A DNA stretch of 64,000 nucleotides, from NCBI RefSeq assembly GCF_011058165.1, contig NZ_JAALEG010000002.1, forward strand, positions 1 to 64,000. Direction: 5' to 3'. The notes below the pieces were generated by a model. The model saw only the letters and a list, made by a program, of their open reading frames with translations, ran no database searches and had not been told where the DNA came from. Of this stretch, positions 1-9,912 are shown piece by piece; within the stretch, counting starts at the first letter, position 1; the number at the start of each line of letters is the position of its first letter. The translations under genes were made by a program, and so were the position numbers. This DNA comes from Rhodococcus aetherivorans. GTDB taxonomy: Bacteria; Actinomycetota; Actinomycetes; Mycobacteriales; Mycobacteriaceae.

Positions 1-787
1 CCCAGTCCCAGAACCCGAACATGTTCGCCGGGTCGATGCCGAACTCGGCGACCTTGCTCGCGTTCGTGGACACCGCCACGAAATGCGCCGCGACGGCGTC
101 CTCACCGAGCGCGGCGACCAGCCAGCGCCGCGCGGCGGTGGCGTTGGTGAGGGTTTCGACGGTGGTGAACGTCTTCGACGCCACCACGAACAGCGTGGTG
201 GCCGGGTCCAGGCCGGTCAGCTGCGCGGTCAGATCCGCCGGGTCGATGTTGGCGACGAACCGCACCGCCGGGCCGTCGGCGTAGTGCCGCAACGCCCGCG
301 CCACCATCGCCGGGCCCAGATCCGAGCCGCCGATCCCGAGGTTCACCACCGTGGCGATCGGCTCGCCGGTGGCGCCGCGCCAGGTGCCCGAGCGGACCTT
401 CTCGGCGAAGCCGGCCATCGCGTCGAGCACCGTGTGCACCTCGGCGACCACGTCGGTGCCGTCCACGGTCAGCGTCGCCGACCGCGGCAACCGCAGCGCG
501 GTGTGCAGCACCGCCCGGTCCTCGGTGGTGTTGATCCGGTCCCCGGCGAACATCGCATCGCGGCGGGCCTCGAGCCCACACGCCCGGGCCAGCTCGAGCA
601 GCAACCCCACCGTGGTGTCGGTGATCCGATGCTTGCTGTAGTCGATGTACCACTCCCCGACGGTCAGCGAGAACCGCTGCGCCCGCCCCGGATCCGCCGC
701 GAACAACCCCCGCAGATCCACCGCCTCGAGCTCCGAACGGTGCTGGGACAGCTGCTGCCACGGTGCGGTTCGAGTCACGTCGCTCAT
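1..787 (-). CDS. pgi: Glucose-6-phosphate isomerase, N-terminal part (cut by window edge)
   Basis: Reads [19 protein letters not shown] from the ATG at 787 and stays open to the window edge (about 262 residues seen of a usual ~550). The glycine-rich [13 protein letters not shown] and the [12 protein letters not shown] stretch are hallmarks of phosphoglucose isomerase, which interconverts glucose-6-phosphate and fructose-6-phosphate in the cytoplasm. Divergent from the aldehyde dehydrogenase gene, with about 80 bp between the starts. In mycobacteria pgi also sits two genes from uvrD1, so the location fits. Nothing unusual seen in the visible part. Confidence 0.95.
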   Translation of the reverse strand, partial: MSDVTRTAPWQQLSQHRSELEAVDLRGLFAADPGRAQRFSLTVGEWYIDYSKHRITDTTVGLLLELARACGLEARRDAMFAGDRINTTEDRAVLHTALRLPRSATLTVDGTDVVAEVHTVLDAMAGFAEKVRSGTWRGATGEPIATVVNLGIGGSDLGPAMVARALRHYADGPAVRFVANIDPADLTAQLTGLDPATTLFVVASKTFTTVETLTNATAARRWLVAALGEDAVAAHFVAVSTNASKVAEFGIDPANMFGFWDW

Positions 788-866
788 GAATTCAGAGCCT
801 AGTGCGGGGCCGCAGTTACCGGCGGGTTCGGAATCCGCTCGGGTCGTGGAGCGCATGATGTGGGTC

Positions 867-2318
867 ATGGACACCGAAGAACTGATCCGGACCGTACCGA
901 CAGAACTGTTCCTCGGCGGGGAGTGGGTGGCCGCAGAGAACGGCGCCACCTTCCCCGTCCACGATCCCGCCACCGGCGACACGCTCACCGACGTCGCCGA
1001 CGCGAGTCCGGCGGACGCCGTCCGCGCCCTCGACGCCGCGGTGGCCGTCCAGCACGAGTGGGCTGCGACCCCGCCGCGCGAACGTGGCGAACTGCTGCGT
1101 TCGGTGTTCGCGCGGATCACCGAACGTGCCGAGGACTTCGCGCTCCTGATGACCCTGGAGATGGGCAAGGCCCTGCCGGAGAGCCGGGCCGAGGCCAAGT
1201 ACGGTGCCGAGTTCTTCCGCTGGTTCGCCGAGGAGGCGGTGCGGATCGCGGGCCGCTACACCCACGCGCCCGCGGGCAACGGACGGATCCTGGTGACGAA
1301 GCAGCCGGTGGGACCGTGCCTGGCGATCACGCCGTGGAACTTCCCGCTCGCGATGGGCACCCGCAAGATCGGTCCCGCCCTCGCTGCGGGCTGCACGATC
1401 CTGATGAAGCCCGCGTCGGAGACCCCGCTGACGATGCTGCTGCTCGCCCAGCTGTTCGCCGAGGCCGGCCTGCCGAAGGGGGTGCTGTCCGTGCTGCCGA
1501 CGTCGCGCGCCGGGGCGGTCACCGGTCCGCTGATCGACGATCCCCGCCTGCGCAAGCTGACCTTCACCGGTTCCACCGGGGTCGGCCGGGCCCTGTCCGA
1601 GCGGGCCGGGAAGGCGATGCTGCGCACGTCGATGGAGCTGGGCGGCAACGCGCCGTTCCTGGTGTTCGACGACGCCGACCTCGACGCCGCGGTCGAGGGC
1701 GCGCTGGCCGCGAAGCTACGCAACGGCGGCGAGGCGTGCACGGCCGCGAACCGCTTCCACGTCGCCAACTCGGTGCGAGAGGAGTTCGTGAAGAAGCTGA
1801 CCGAGCGGATGGCGCAGTACCGGCTCGGGCGCGGCACCGACCCCGGCACCACACTCGGGCCGCTGATCAACGCCGGCCAGCGGGAGACCGTCGGCGCGCT
1901 GGTGCAGGACGCAGTGGGGGCCGGGGCGAGCCTCCGGCTCGGCGGATCCGTCCCCGACGGCCCGGGGTGGTACTACCCGGCGACCGTGCTCGACGGGGTG
2001 ACGGCCGAGGCCCGGATCCTGCGGGAGGAGGTGTTCGGCCCCGTCGCCGCCGTGGCCGGGTTCGACACCGAGCAGGAGGCGATCGATGCGGCCAACGCCA
2101 CCGAATACGGACTGGCCGCGTACATCTACACGCAGAGCCTGGACCGGGCGCTGCGGGTGGCCGAGGCCGTCGAGTCCGGCATGGTGGGCGTCAACCGGGG
2201 CGTGATCTCCGACGTGGCGGCGCCGTTCGGCGGTGTCAAGGCCTCCGGGCTGGGCCGCGAGGGCGGCAGTGAAGGCATCGAGGAGTACCTCGAGACGAAG
2301 TACATCGCGCTGCAGTGA
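867..2318 (+). CDS. gabD: NAD(P)-dependent aldehyde dehydrogenase, succinate-semialdehyde dehydrogenase type
   Basis: About 483 residues, the normal length for the aldehyde dehydrogenase superfamily. Visible motifs are the [19 protein letters not shown] cofactor/substrate segment, [11 protein letters not shown], the general-base segment [18 protein letters not shown], and the nucleophile segment [11 protein letters not shown]. The [21 protein letters not shown] wording is typical of GabD-type succinate-semialdehyde dehydrogenases, which feed GABA carbon into succinate. Three in-frame ATGs exist (855, 858, 867); 867 ([18 protein letters not shown]) matches family N-termini best, but the start is not certain. 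Substrate is inferred from family resemblance; another aldehyde remains possible. Confidence 0.85.
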   Translation: MDTEELIRTVPTELFLGGEWVAAENGATFPVHDPATGDTLTDVADASPADAVRALDAAVAVQHEWAATPPRERGELLRSVFARITERAEDFALLMTLEMGKALPESRAEAKYGAEFFRWFAEEAVRIAGRYTHAPAGNGRILVTKQPVGPCLAITPWNFPLAMGTRKIGPALAAGCTILMKPASETPLTMLLLAQLFAEAGLPKGVLSVLPTSRAGAVTGPLIDDPRLRKLTFTGSTGVGRALSERAGKAMLRTSMELGGNAPFLVFDDADLDAAVEGALAAKLRNGGEACTAANRFHVANSVREEFVKKLTERMAQYRLGRGTDPGTTLGPLINAGQRETVGALVQDAVGAGASLRLGGSVPDGPGWYYPATVLDGVTAEARILREEVFGPVAAVAGFDTEQEAIDAANATEYGLAAYIYTQSLDRALRVAEAVESGMVGVNRGVISDVAAPFGGVKASGLGREGGSEGIEEYLETKYIALQ

Positions 2319-2383
2319 CCTGCGCGACGGTGACGCCCCCGAGCGTCGGGACCGACGGGCTCGGGGGCGTACCGGCGGGACTC

Positions 2384-2503
2384 GGTGACCGAACCGGCCG
2401 TGGCCTCGGTGACCCGGACGGCCGTGGCCTCGGTGACCCGGACGGCCGTGGCCTCGGTGACCCGGACGGCCGTGGCGTCAGTGACCGAGACGGCCGCGGC
2501 CGA
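2384..2503. repeat. 24-bp tandem repeat, five units, spanning the chorismate mutase stop codon
   Basis: Five head-to-tail units of 24 bp (2384, 2408, 2432, 2456, 2480). Units 2 and 3 are identical, unit 4 differs at one base, and units 1 and 5 are more diverged. On the minus strand unit 5 encodes the last codons of chorismate mutase (GRLGH), and the stop codon lies at the unit 4/5 junction, so the array looks like an amplified copy of the gene's own 3' end. Confidence 0.9.
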
Positions 2504-2786
2504 GCCGCAGCAGCAGCATGGCCAGGGTGTGACCCTCCTGGCCCAGCTCGCTGAAGCGCTCGAGAACCTTCATCTCGCGGCTGTGCACCAGGCGGGTACC
2601 GCCGGAGGCCATGCGGGTCTGGCCGATGATGCGCGAGACCTCGGTACGGCGTTTGACCGCCGCCAGGATCTCGGAGTCGAGCCGGTCGATCTCTTTACGG
2701 AGCTCGTCGATCTCCGCCTCGGTGGTGGGCAGGGCAGCGTCGGATGCGCTGGCTCCGGAACCGGCGGCCTCGGTGTTGGTGCTCAT
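2478..2786 (-). CDS. Intracellular chorismate mutase, AroQ type
   Basis: A 102-residue all-helical protein. The core AEIDELRKEIDRLDSEIL, VKRRTEVSRIIG and TRLVHSREMKVLERF is the AroQ helix-1/helix-2 signature, with the catalytic Arg and Lys positions in place. It converts chorismate to prephenate for Phe/Tyr synthesis. The C-terminus LLLRLGRGRLGH matches, from memory, the ending of the mycobacterial enzyme that is activated by DAHP synthase, so the protein appears full length. The first ~20 residues are a low-complexity Ala/Ser leader. It is divergent from uvrD1, and its stop sits inside a tandem repeat array. Confidence 0.9.
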   Translation of the reverse strand: MSTNTEAAGSGASASDAALPTTEAEIDELRKEIDRLDSEILAAVKRRTEVSRIIGQTRMASGGTRLVHSREMKVLERFSELGQEGHTLAMLLLRLGRGRLGH

Positions 2787-3075
2787 GTCGTCTCCTCGCG
2801 TCAGCTCTGGGATCGCTTCGGATACTGCGGGCGTTACCGGTCCGGCCGTCGGCTCGGGACTTCGGTGGCGCAGCAGCCGAAGCCTCGGGTGTGGTCAGGC
2901 CTCGGTCATCGGCTCTCACACCGATGGAAGTGTCGCCGATAGTGGCGACGTGGAGCGCATGACATGACGTTCAGTTTGCCACCCGTCCCCGAACCGGCCA
3001 AGTAAGGCATACCTGCCGAATCGCCCCGGCCCGGCCGGCACGGCTGTCGGCGATCGCCGGTAGTTTGGTACCACG

Positions 3076-5520
3076 ATGAACACACCCGTTGCCTCCGGCC
3101 GTCCCGTCCCCGCGTCGAACTCGGGGGTGCGGGCGATGACCCCCGACGCGCTGCTCGAGGGACTCAATCCCCAGCAACGGGAGGCCGTGACCCACACGGG
3201 GTCTCCGCTGCTCATCGTCGCGGGGGCCGGCTCCGGCAAGACGGCGGTGCTGACCCGGCGCATCGCGTACCTGCTGGGTGAGCGTGGGGTGGCGCCGGGC
3301 CAGATCCTGGCGATCACGTTCACCAACAAGGCGGCCGCCGAGATGCGCGAGCGCGTCGCCCACCTCGTCGGTCCGCGCGCGAACAGCATGTGGGTGTCGA
3401 CGTTCCATTCGAGCTGCGTGCGGATCCTGCGGGCGCAGTCGGCGCTGCTGTCGGGGATGAACTCGAACTTCACCATCTACGACGCGGACGACTCCCGGCG
3501 GCTGCTCACCATGATCGCCAAGGATCTCGACCTCGACGTCAAGCGGTATTCCGCGCGGCTGCTGGCGACGCACATCTCCAATCTCAAGAACGAGCTGATC
3601 GGCCCCGAGGAGGCCGCGGCCGACGCGGACCGCGAGGCGGCGGAACTGCCGCGGATCGTCGCGCGGGTCTACGCGCACTACCAGCAGCGGCTGCGCGCGG
3701 CCAACGCCTTCGACTTCGACGACCTGATCGGCGAGACGGTGGCACTGTTGCAGGCGCATCCGCAGGTGGCGGAGTACTACCGCCGACGGTTCCGCCACGT
3801 TCTCGTCGACGAATACCAGGACACCAACCACGCGCAGTACGTGCTCGTGCGCACGCTCGTGGGCGGTGCGGACGACACCGTGACGGACGATGCGGTCGCG
3901 CCGGGGGAGCTGTGTGTCGTCGGCGATGCCGACCAGTCCATCTACGCGTTCCGCGGCGCGACGATCCGCAACATCGAGGAGTTCGAACGCGACTATCCCG
4001 ACGCTCGCACGATCCTGCTCGAGCAGAACTACCGTTCCACGCAGAACATCCTCTCGGCGGCCAACGCGGTGATCGCGCGCAACACCGGACGACGGGAGAA
4101 GCGGTTGTGGACGGACTCCGGCGCGGGAGAACCGATCACCGGGTACGTCGCCGACAACGAGCACGACGAGGCGCAGTTCGTGGCGGCGGAGATCGACCGG
4201 CTCGTCGACGCCGGTGAGGCCAGGTTCGCCGACGTCGCGGTGTTCTACCGCACCAACAACTCCTCCCGTGCCCTCGAGGACGTGTTCATCCGGCACGGCG
4301 TGCCCTACCGGGTGGTCGGCGGCGTGCGCTTCTACGAGCGCAAGGAGGTCCGCGACCTCGTCGCGTACCTGCGGGTGCTCGCCAACCCGGACGACACGGT
4401 CAGCCTGCGCCGTATCCTCAACACCCCCCGTCGCGGCATCGGCGACCGCGCGGAGGCCTGCGTGGCGGTGCACGCCGAACGCACGGCGGTCGGGTTCGGC
4501 CGGGCCCTGCGCGACGCGGCCGAGGGCACCGTGCCCCTGCTGAACACCCGCTCGCAGAAGGCCATCGCCGCGTTCGTCGACCTCATGGACGAGCTGCGGG
4601 GGATGCTCACCGAGACCGACGCCGACGGCAACGACCTCGTCGACATCGGCGACGTCGTCGAGGCGGTCCTCGACCGCACCGGTTACCGCGCCGAGCTCGA
4701 GGCCAGCGACGACCCGCAGGACGGCACGCGGCTCGACAATCTCAACGAGTTGGTCAGCGTGGCAAGGGAATTCAGTTCGGATGCCCGCAATGCCGCGGGT
4801 CTCGAGGAGGAACGGGAGGGCGCGGAGGGGGAGCCCGAGCCCGGCTCGCTCGCCGCGTTCCTCGAACGGGTGTCGCTGGTGGCCGACGCCGACCAGATCC
4901 CCGAGGAGGGCGACGGGGTCGTCACCCTGATGACGCTGCACACCGCCAAGGGTCTCGAGTTCCCGGTGGTGTTCGTGACCGGGTGGGAGGACGGGCAGTT
5001 CCCGCACATGCGAGCGCTCGGCGACCCGGCCGAGCTGTCGGAGGAACGGCGCCTGGCCTATGTCGGGCTCACCCGCGCGCGGCAGCGCCTCTACCTGAGC
5101 CGGGCGGTGCTGCGCTCGGCCTGGGGGCAGCCGGTGACCAATCCGGAATCGCGCTTCCTGCAAGAGATTCCGCAGGAACTCGTGGAGTGGCGCCGGGAGG
5201 ATCCGGGGGTGGCCGGTGGTCACGCCATCGGAGCCGGCCGGGGCCGGGGCGGCTACGGCGGAGTCGGCTCCGGCTTCGGGGGCGGAGCGTCCCGGTTCGG
5301 CGACGACCGGCAGTCGACACCGAGTTTCGGGACCGCGCGCTCGCGCAACAACCATCTCGTGCTCGCCGTCGGCGACCGGGTCAGCCACGACAAGTACGGC
5401 CTCGGCACGGTCCTCGAGACCCGCGGCTCCGGGCCGACGGCGACGGTGGTCATCGACTTCGGCAGCGCCGGGAAGGTGCGGCTGATGCTCGTCGGCGGCG
5501 TGCCGATGGTCAAGCTCTGA
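3076..5520 (+). CDS. pcrA: ATP-dependent DNA helicase UvrD1/PcrA
   Basis: 814 residues, superfamily 1A helicase. Walker A AGAGSGKT at residues 49-56, the Q-motif LNPQQREAV just before it, motif II DEYQDTNHAQYV near 246, GDADQSIYAFRGATIRN near 283, QNYRSTQNIL, and VTLMTLHTAKGLEFPVVF in domain 2A. A Gly-rich linker (about 715-745) leads to a C-terminal VGDRVSHDKYGLGTVL segment, the Tudor-like RNA polymerase-binding module of UvrD/PcrA. The enzyme unwinds DNA 3'-5' in nucleotide excision repair and removes stalled complexes. Its position between chorismate mutase and an M23 peptidase matches Rv0949. Followed by a strong hairpin. Confidence 0.96.
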   Translation: MNTPVASGRPVPASNSGVRAMTPDALLEGLNPQQREAVTHTGSPLLIVAGAGSGKTAVLTRRIAYLLGERGVAPGQILAITFTNKAAAEMRERVAHLVGPRANSMWVSTFHSSCVRILRAQSALLSGMNSNFTIYDADDSRRLLTMIAKDLDLDVKRYSARLLATHISNLKNELIGPEEAAADADREAAELPRIVARVYAHYQQRLRAANAFDFDDLIGETVALLQAHPQVAEYYRRRFRHVLVDEYQDTNHAQYVLVRTLVGGADDTVTDDAVAPGELCVVGDADQSIYAFRGATIRNIEEFERDYPDARTILLEQNYRSTQNILSAANAVIARNTGRREKRLWTDSGAGEPITGYVADNEHDEAQFVAAEIDRLVDAGEARFADVAVFYRTNNSSRALEDVFIRHGVPYRVVGGVRFYERKEVRDLVAYLRVLANPDDTVSLRRILNTPRRGIGDRAEACVAVHAERTAVGFGRALRDAAEGTVPLLNTRSQKAIAAFVDLMDELRGMLTETDADGNDLVDIGDVVEAVLDRTGYRAELEASDDPQDGTRLDNLNELVSVAREFSSDARNAAGLEEEREGAEGEPEPGSLAAFLERVSLVADADQIPEEGDGVVTLMTLHTAKGLEFPVVFVTGWEDGQFPHMRALGDPAELSEERRLAYVGLTRARQRLYLSRAVLRSAWGQPVTNPESRFLQEIPQELVEWRREDPGVAGGHAIGAGRGRGGYGGVGSGFGGGASRFGDDRQSTPSFGTARSRNNHLVLAVGDRVSHDKYGLGTVLETRGSGPTATVVIDFGSAGKVRLMLVGGVPMVKL

Positions 5521-5540
5521 CCCCGGGTTCCCGGCCGGAC

Positions 5541-5582
5541 GCGAAACGGGCCCCGCACCAGCCGGTGCGGGGCCCGTTTCGC
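5541..5582. terminator. Perfect 19-bp hairpin between convergent uvrD1 and M23 peptidase genes
   Basis: The arm starting GCGAAACGGGCCCCGCACC is perfectly complemented after a 4-nt loop. There is no T-run on either side. It lies 20 bp past the uvrD1 stop and 15 bp before the peptidase stop, so it could end transcription from both directions. Confidence 0.8.
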
Positions 5583-5597
5583 GAGAAGCGCCGGAGG

Positions 5598-6641
5598 TCA
5601 GTCGTTCCGGATGCCGAGGGAGATGCCGCGGGTCGCGAGCCAGGGCAGCGGGTCGATCTTGTCGATGCCGTTGAGGTGCACCTCGAAGTGCAGGTGCGGG
5701 CCGGTCGACTGGCCGCGGTTGCCCATGGTGGCGATCTGGTCGCCGGCCATGACCTGCTGACCGACCGTCACCATGGACTGGTCGATGTGGCCGTAGACGG
5801 TGACGGTGCCGTCCGCGTGGCGCAGGCGCACCCACATGCCGAAGCCGGACGCGGGACCGGAGTCGATGACGGTGCCGTCGGCGACCGCGAGGATCGGGGT
5901 CCCGATCGGACCGGCGATGTCCACCCCGGCGTGGAGGGTGCCCCAGCGGGCACCGTAGCTGGAGGTGAAGACGCCGGCGGCCGGAAGGACGAACAGCGGG
6001 CGGCGGGCGGCGGCCTCGCGGGCGGCGCGCTCCTCGCTGAACCGCTGGCCCTTGGCGAGCAGGTTCGAGAACTGGGAGAGGTCGTTCGGGTCCGCGATGT
6101 TGAGGACCTGCGGGGCCTGGGACGGGGCGGCGCCCTCGGACTCGGTCTCCGGGGCGAACTGCGCGGCCTGCGGCACCGCGGTGGCGGTGATGACGTGCGA
6201 GTCGGTGGCGTCCGCGGCGAGGGCGACCTCGGAGTGCCCGGACTCCTGGGCGGGGCCGCTGGCGGCGGCCTGGCCCGCGGCGACGACGGCGCCAGCGGCG
6301 ACCGCGAGGACCGCGGCGCGGCCCTTGAGGGCGGCGGGGGGAGTGGGAACCCGGTGGGCGCCGCCGCGACGAGTGGGGGCGGCCAGATCGCTGTCGGGTG
6401 ATCCGGGGGCGGTGAGCGGCTCGGCCGGCTCGGTGCCATAGAATTCGTACTGCTCGGTGGTACTGGTGTTGCGGAAGTTCACAATGCTCGAGACGTCTAG
6501 ATCGTCCGCCGGGCCCTCGTCGAGGTAACGCTCGTGCGGCTGCCAGTGGCCCGGATAGAGATGGTCGGTGGCCTCCGTGGACTCGAAGTCACCGAACCCG
6601 CTGCCGGGACGGCTGTCGGCGCGTGGAGTGCAAGTGTGCAT
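5598..6641 (-). CDS. M23 (LytM-type) peptidoglycan peptidase, membrane anchored or secreted
   Basis: 347 residues from the ATG at 6641, chosen because a GGAGGA-like ribosome site lies just upstream; a longer ORF to 6719 lacks one. The N-terminal ~100 residues are acidic and disordered, followed by one hydrophobic segment (GRAAVLAVAAGAVVAAGQAA) that may be a signal anchor. A linker with EERAAREAAARR leads to the M23 core, with zinc ligands in HAGVDIAGPIGTPILA and GPHLHFEVHLNG. The domain cleaves cross-linking peptides in the cell wall. The position next to uvrD1 matches Rv0950c. Whether it is an active hydrolase or an activator is not shown, though the ligand residues are present. Confidence 0.9.
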   Translation of the reverse strand: MHTCTPRADSRPGSGFGDFESTEATDHLYPGHWQPHERYLDEGPADDLDVSSIVNFRNTSTTEQYEFYGTEPAEPLTAPGSPDSDLAAPTRRGGAHRVPTPPAALKGRAAVLAVAAGAVVAAGQAAASGPAQESGHSEVALAADATDSHVITATAVPQAAQFAPETESEGAAPSQAPQVLNIADPNDLSQFSNLLAKGQRFSEERAAREAAARRPLFVLPAAGVFTSSYGARWGTLHAGVDIAGPIGTPILAVADGTVIDSGPASGFGMWVRLRHADGTVTVYGHIDQSMVTVGQQVMAGDQIATMGNRGQSTGPHLHFEVHLNGIDKIDPLPWLATRGISLGIRND

Positions 6642-6867
6642 CGACTGCCGTCCTCCGTTCGTGACCTGACCGTTATTCGGACCGAAGCGACGGTAACGAA
6701 ACGATCGCAAGCGTGGCAACCCAAACGGGCTGGAAATCGGGCCTTGTGACTGGCATCACAGTTTGAGCTGGGCGTATATGGAAACGTTCCTTCGGTTACG
6801 GCGCGATACCGAATATTCACGGTGTGTCACGCCGCGATGAATCGGAACGTCGCCGTAGCGTCGGGGC

Positions 6868-8583
6868 GTGCCGAGCCGCCCGCCCGTCCTCGTCGCCGCG
6901 TTCGTCCTGTCCGTGCTCGGCGCCATCGCCGTGGCGGTCGCGCCGTTCCTGCCGGCGGTCCGCGCCGACGCCGGGCCCGTCGGCGCCGCCCTCGGCGCCG
7001 CGACGCTCGTCGCCGTCGCCGCCGCGCTCGCGGTGCCCGTCGGCGCGGTGAATCTCGCCCGTCGGCCCGGGCCCCTCGCCGGAATCCGGGCCGGCGCGCT
7101 GCTTGCGGGGGCCGGGTTCGTCGCACTCGGCGCGGCCCTGCTCGACGTCGCGCTGTTCACCGACGCCCTCGACGCCGACCGGCTCGAGCTCTTCCGGCCC
7201 CTCACCGCCGCCGGCCTCACGGCGGGCCCGGGCGCGGGCGTCGTCCTCGCCGGCCATCTCGCCGCGGTCGGCGCCGGAGTCCTCGGGGCCGTCGCGGTCC
7301 GGCGGCTCGGGGCCGACCCCGCACACGTGCCCGGCGAGGACGGCCCGGTGGGTGTGCGCGTCGGGGCCCCGGCGGCGACCGCGGTGGCGGTGGCGGCCCT
7401 GGTCGCGGCCGGTGCGCTCCTCGCCCCGCCCTTCGTCTCGGACGACCCGGTGCTGCTCGGCCCCGGCGTCCTCGACGCCACCACTGCCACCGCGATCGGT
7501 TCCCTGGCCGCCGCGGTCGCGGTGGTGCTGACGGCGACGTGGGCGCTGGTGACCGGTTCGCCGGCCGCCGCGACGGGCCTGGTGGCGGGTGCGGGGCTCG
7601 GTGCGCTCGGCATCCTGGGCCCGCGCCTGGCGGCGGGTCTCACCGGTGAGCGGCTCGCGCCGTCGCCCGGTGCCGCCGTCGGGGTGGTCGCCGCCGTCGC
7701 CCTCGTCGCGGCCGCGGTCGCACTGCCCCGGCTCGTCGCCCGGTCCGCCCGCGCCGCAGGGCCGGTGCCCAGGGCGGTCACGTCCGTCCCGGCGATGCTG
7801 CGCCGGCACGTCACCGCGGGCGTCGCGGGGATTGCCACCGGCGTCGTCGCGACGGCGGGTGCGCTGCTGCCCACCCTGTCGGTCCCGGCCGGGGCGCCGG
7901 CGCCCGACCTGCCGGCCACTCGCCTGCTGCTCGCCGCAGGCCTGCTCGTGCTGGCGCTGAGCGTGTGGCTGCTGCTCTCCGAATTCGCCGCCCCGCTGCG
8001 GCCCGCCGTCGCGGTGCCGGTCGTCGCGGTGGTCACCGCCGCCGGGGCGGTCCTGCAGTCCTGGGTGCTCGCCACGGACCTGCCCGGCGTCGGTGCCGGG
8101 CCGGGCGCGTGGCTGGCCGGCGCCGCGATCCTGGGGGCGGCGGCGACGGGGGTGCTCGTCGTGCTGGCCGGGGGTGCGGAACGCGACGGCATCGACACCT
8201 CCGTCGAACGGATCGCCGGGCCGGTCGTGCGCGCGGTGGGCGCGGCTGCGGCTCTCGTCGCCGGTGCCGGTGTGCTGTTGCCGGTGCAGCCCGGGGCCGG
8301 TTCGGTCCTGGGCTATCCGTGGGGCTACGACGTGTGGGGGCGGGTGCTGCTCGCCGTCGCGGTGGTCGCAGCGGTGCTGGTCGCAGCGCGGTCGCGGCCG
8401 GCCCGGGGCGGTGTGCTGCTGCTCGGCGCGGCGGCGTCGGTGGCGCTGTATGCGGCGTCGTGGTTGCTCGTGCGGAGCCCGGAGCAGGAGCCGGTGAACG
8501 GCGTCCTCACACTGCCTGCAATCCTTGGGGTGGTGTTCCTCCTGGCTGCGGCGTGGCTCACAATCCGGGAGGAAAATCCGTGA
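6868..8583 (+). CDS. Large Ala/Gly/Val-rich polytopic membrane protein of unknown function
   Basis: 571 residues from a GTG start (PSRPPVLVAAFVLSVLGAIAV). The sequence is an alternation of long hydrophobic stretches rich in Ala, Val, Leu and Gly; roughly twelve or more membrane spans can be drawn, with few charged loops. The first pair of spans resembles the organisation of the last, so an internal duplication is possible. No transporter or enzyme motif was recognised. It lies alone between the divergent M23 peptidase and sucC, on the same strand as sucC but 144 bp upstream of it. The composition could inflate an ORF, but the frame has the expected codon-position bias and is very long. Confidence 0.75.
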   Translation: MPSRPPVLVAAFVLSVLGAIAVAVAPFLPAVRADAGPVGAALGAATLVAVAAALAVPVGAVNLARRPGPLAGIRAGALLAGAGFVALGAALLDVALFTDALDADRLELFRPLTAAGLTAGPGAGVVLAGHLAAVGAGVLGAVAVRRLGADPAHVPGEDGPVGVRVGAPAATAVAVAALVAAGALLAPPFVSDDPVLLGPGVLDATTATAIGSLAAAVAVVLTATWALVTGSPAAATGLVAGAGLGALGILGPRLAAGLTGERLAPSPGAAVGVVAAVALVAAAVALPRLVARSARAAGPVPRAVTSVPAMLRRHVTAGVAGIATGVVATAGALLPTLSVPAGAPAPDLPATRLLLAAGLLVLALSVWLLLSEFAAPLRPAVAVPVVAVVTAAGAVLQSWVLATDLPGVGAGPGAWLAGAAILGAAATGVLVVLAGGAERDGIDTSVERIAGPVVRAVGAAAALVAGAGVLLPVQPGAGSVLGYPWGYDVWGRVLLAVAVVAAVLVAARSRPARGGVLLLGAAASVALYAASWLLVRSPEQEPVNGVLTLPAILGVVFLLAAAWLTIREENP

Positions 8584-8727
8584 GGTACCCCTCGGGCCCC
8601 TCGCTCCGGTGACATGCGACACATACCAGGAGTGCGGGCGTTTGGTGGGACTTCCGACTAGTTACAGTCCGAACGGACCCGCTCATACCCCTCGAGCGGG
8701 CGTCAACGCAGACGAGACGGTGAGCAG

Positions 8728-9897
8728 ATGGATCTCTTCGAATACCAGGCGAAGGAACTCTTCGCCAAGCATGGTGTGCCGACGTCGCTGGGTCGTGTGA
8801 CCGACACGGCCGACGATGCCAAGGCGATCGCCGAGGAAATCGGTAAGCCTGTGATGGTCAAGGCCCAGGTCAAGACCGGTGGTCGTGGCAAGGCCGGTGG
8901 CGTGAAGTACGCCGCCACCCCCGAGGATGCGAAGACCCACGCCGAGAACATCCTCGGCCTCGACATCAAGGGTCACATCGTCAAGAAGCTCCTGGTCGCC
9001 GAGGCCAGCGACATCGCCGAGGAGTACTACATCTCCTTCCTGCTCGACCGGGCCAACCGCACCTACCTGGCCATGTGCTCGGTCGAGGGCGGCATGGAGA
9101 TCGAGGAGGTCGCGGCCACCAAGCCCGAGCGTCTCGCCAAGGTTCCCGTGGACGCCGTCAAGGGCGTCGACCTCGCGTTCGCGCGCAGCATCGCCGAGCA
9201 GGGCCACCTGCCCGCCGACGTGCTCGACGCCGCGGCCGTGACCATCCAGAAGCTGTGGGAGGTCTTCGTCGCCGAGGACGCCACCCTGGTCGAGGTCAAC
9301 CCGCTCGTGCGCACCCCCGACGATCAGATCCTCGCCCTCGACGGCAAGGTCACCATCGACGAGAACGCGGGCTTCCGCCACCCCGAGCACGCCGAGCTCG
9401 AGGACAAGGACTCCACCGATCCGCTCGAGGCCAAGGCCAAGGAGCACGATCTGAACTACGTCAAGCTCGACGGCCAGGTCGGCATCATCGGCAACGGCGC
9501 GGGCCTGGTCATGTCGACCCTCGACGTCGTCGCGTACGCCGGTGAGAAGCACGGCGGCGTCAAGCCCGCCAACTTCCTCGACATCGGTGGCGGCGCGTCC
9601 GCCGAGGTCATGGCCGCCGGCCTGGACGTCATCCTGAACGACGGCCAGGTCGAGAGCGTGTTCGTCAACGTCTTCGGTGGCATCACCGCGTGCGACGCGG
9701 TCGCCAACGGCATCGTCAAGGCGCTGGAGATCCTCGGCGACGAGGCCAACAAGCCGCTGGTCGTCCGCCTGGACGGCAACAACGTCGAGGCGGGCCGCAA
9801 GATCCTGGCCGACGCCAACCACCCGCTGGTCACGCTGGTCGGAACCATGGACGAGGCCGCTGACAAGGCCGCCGAGCTGGCGCACGCCGCGAAGTAA
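8728..9897 (+). CDS. sucC: Succinyl-CoA synthetase (ADP-forming) beta subunit
   Basis: 389 residues, standard length. Begins [20 protein letters not shown] with an ATP-grasp domain ([19 protein letters not shown]), then the C-terminal CoA-ligase domain with [24 protein letters not shown] and [13 protein letters not shown]. Together with SucD it makes succinate, CoA and ATP from succinyl-CoA in the TCA cycle. It is 15 bp from sucD with a clear ribosome site between them, so an operon. The upstream 144 bp is the likely promoter region. Confidence 0.97.
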   Translation: MDLFEYQAKELFAKHGVPTSLGRVTDTADDAKAIAEEIGKPVMVKAQVKTGGRGKAGGVKYAATPEDAKTHAENILGLDIKGHIVKKLLVAEASDIAEEYYISFLLDRANRTYLAMCSVEGGMEIEEVAATKPERLAKVPVDAVKGVDLAFARSIAEQGHLPADVLDAAAVTIQKLWEVFVAEDATLVEVNPLVRTPDDQILALDGKVTIDENAGFRHPEHAELEDKDSTDPLEAKAKEHDLNYVKLDGQVGIIGNGAGLVMSTLDVVAYAGEKHGGVKPANFLDIGGGASAEVMAAGLDVILNDGQVESVFVNVFGGITACDAVANGIVKALEILGDEANKPLVVRLDGNNVEAGRKILADANHPLVTLVGTMDEAADKAAELAHAAK

Positions 9898-9912
9898 GGA
9901 CACACGGAGAAC

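Noticed and set aside
2971-5835. Long minus-strand open frame (over 900 codons) opposite uvrD1
   Set aside because: It is a codon-bias shadow of a clear helicase gene: Arg/His/Gly/Asp-rich with no recognisable domain. GC-rich third positions remove stops in this antisense frame.
6642-6867. Cyclic di-AMP (ydaO-type) riboswitch upstream of the M23 peptidase gene
   Set aside because: Such riboswitches often precede actinobacterial cell-wall hydrolase genes, so I looked for the conserved GGGTGAA-like segments on the minus strand and found none.
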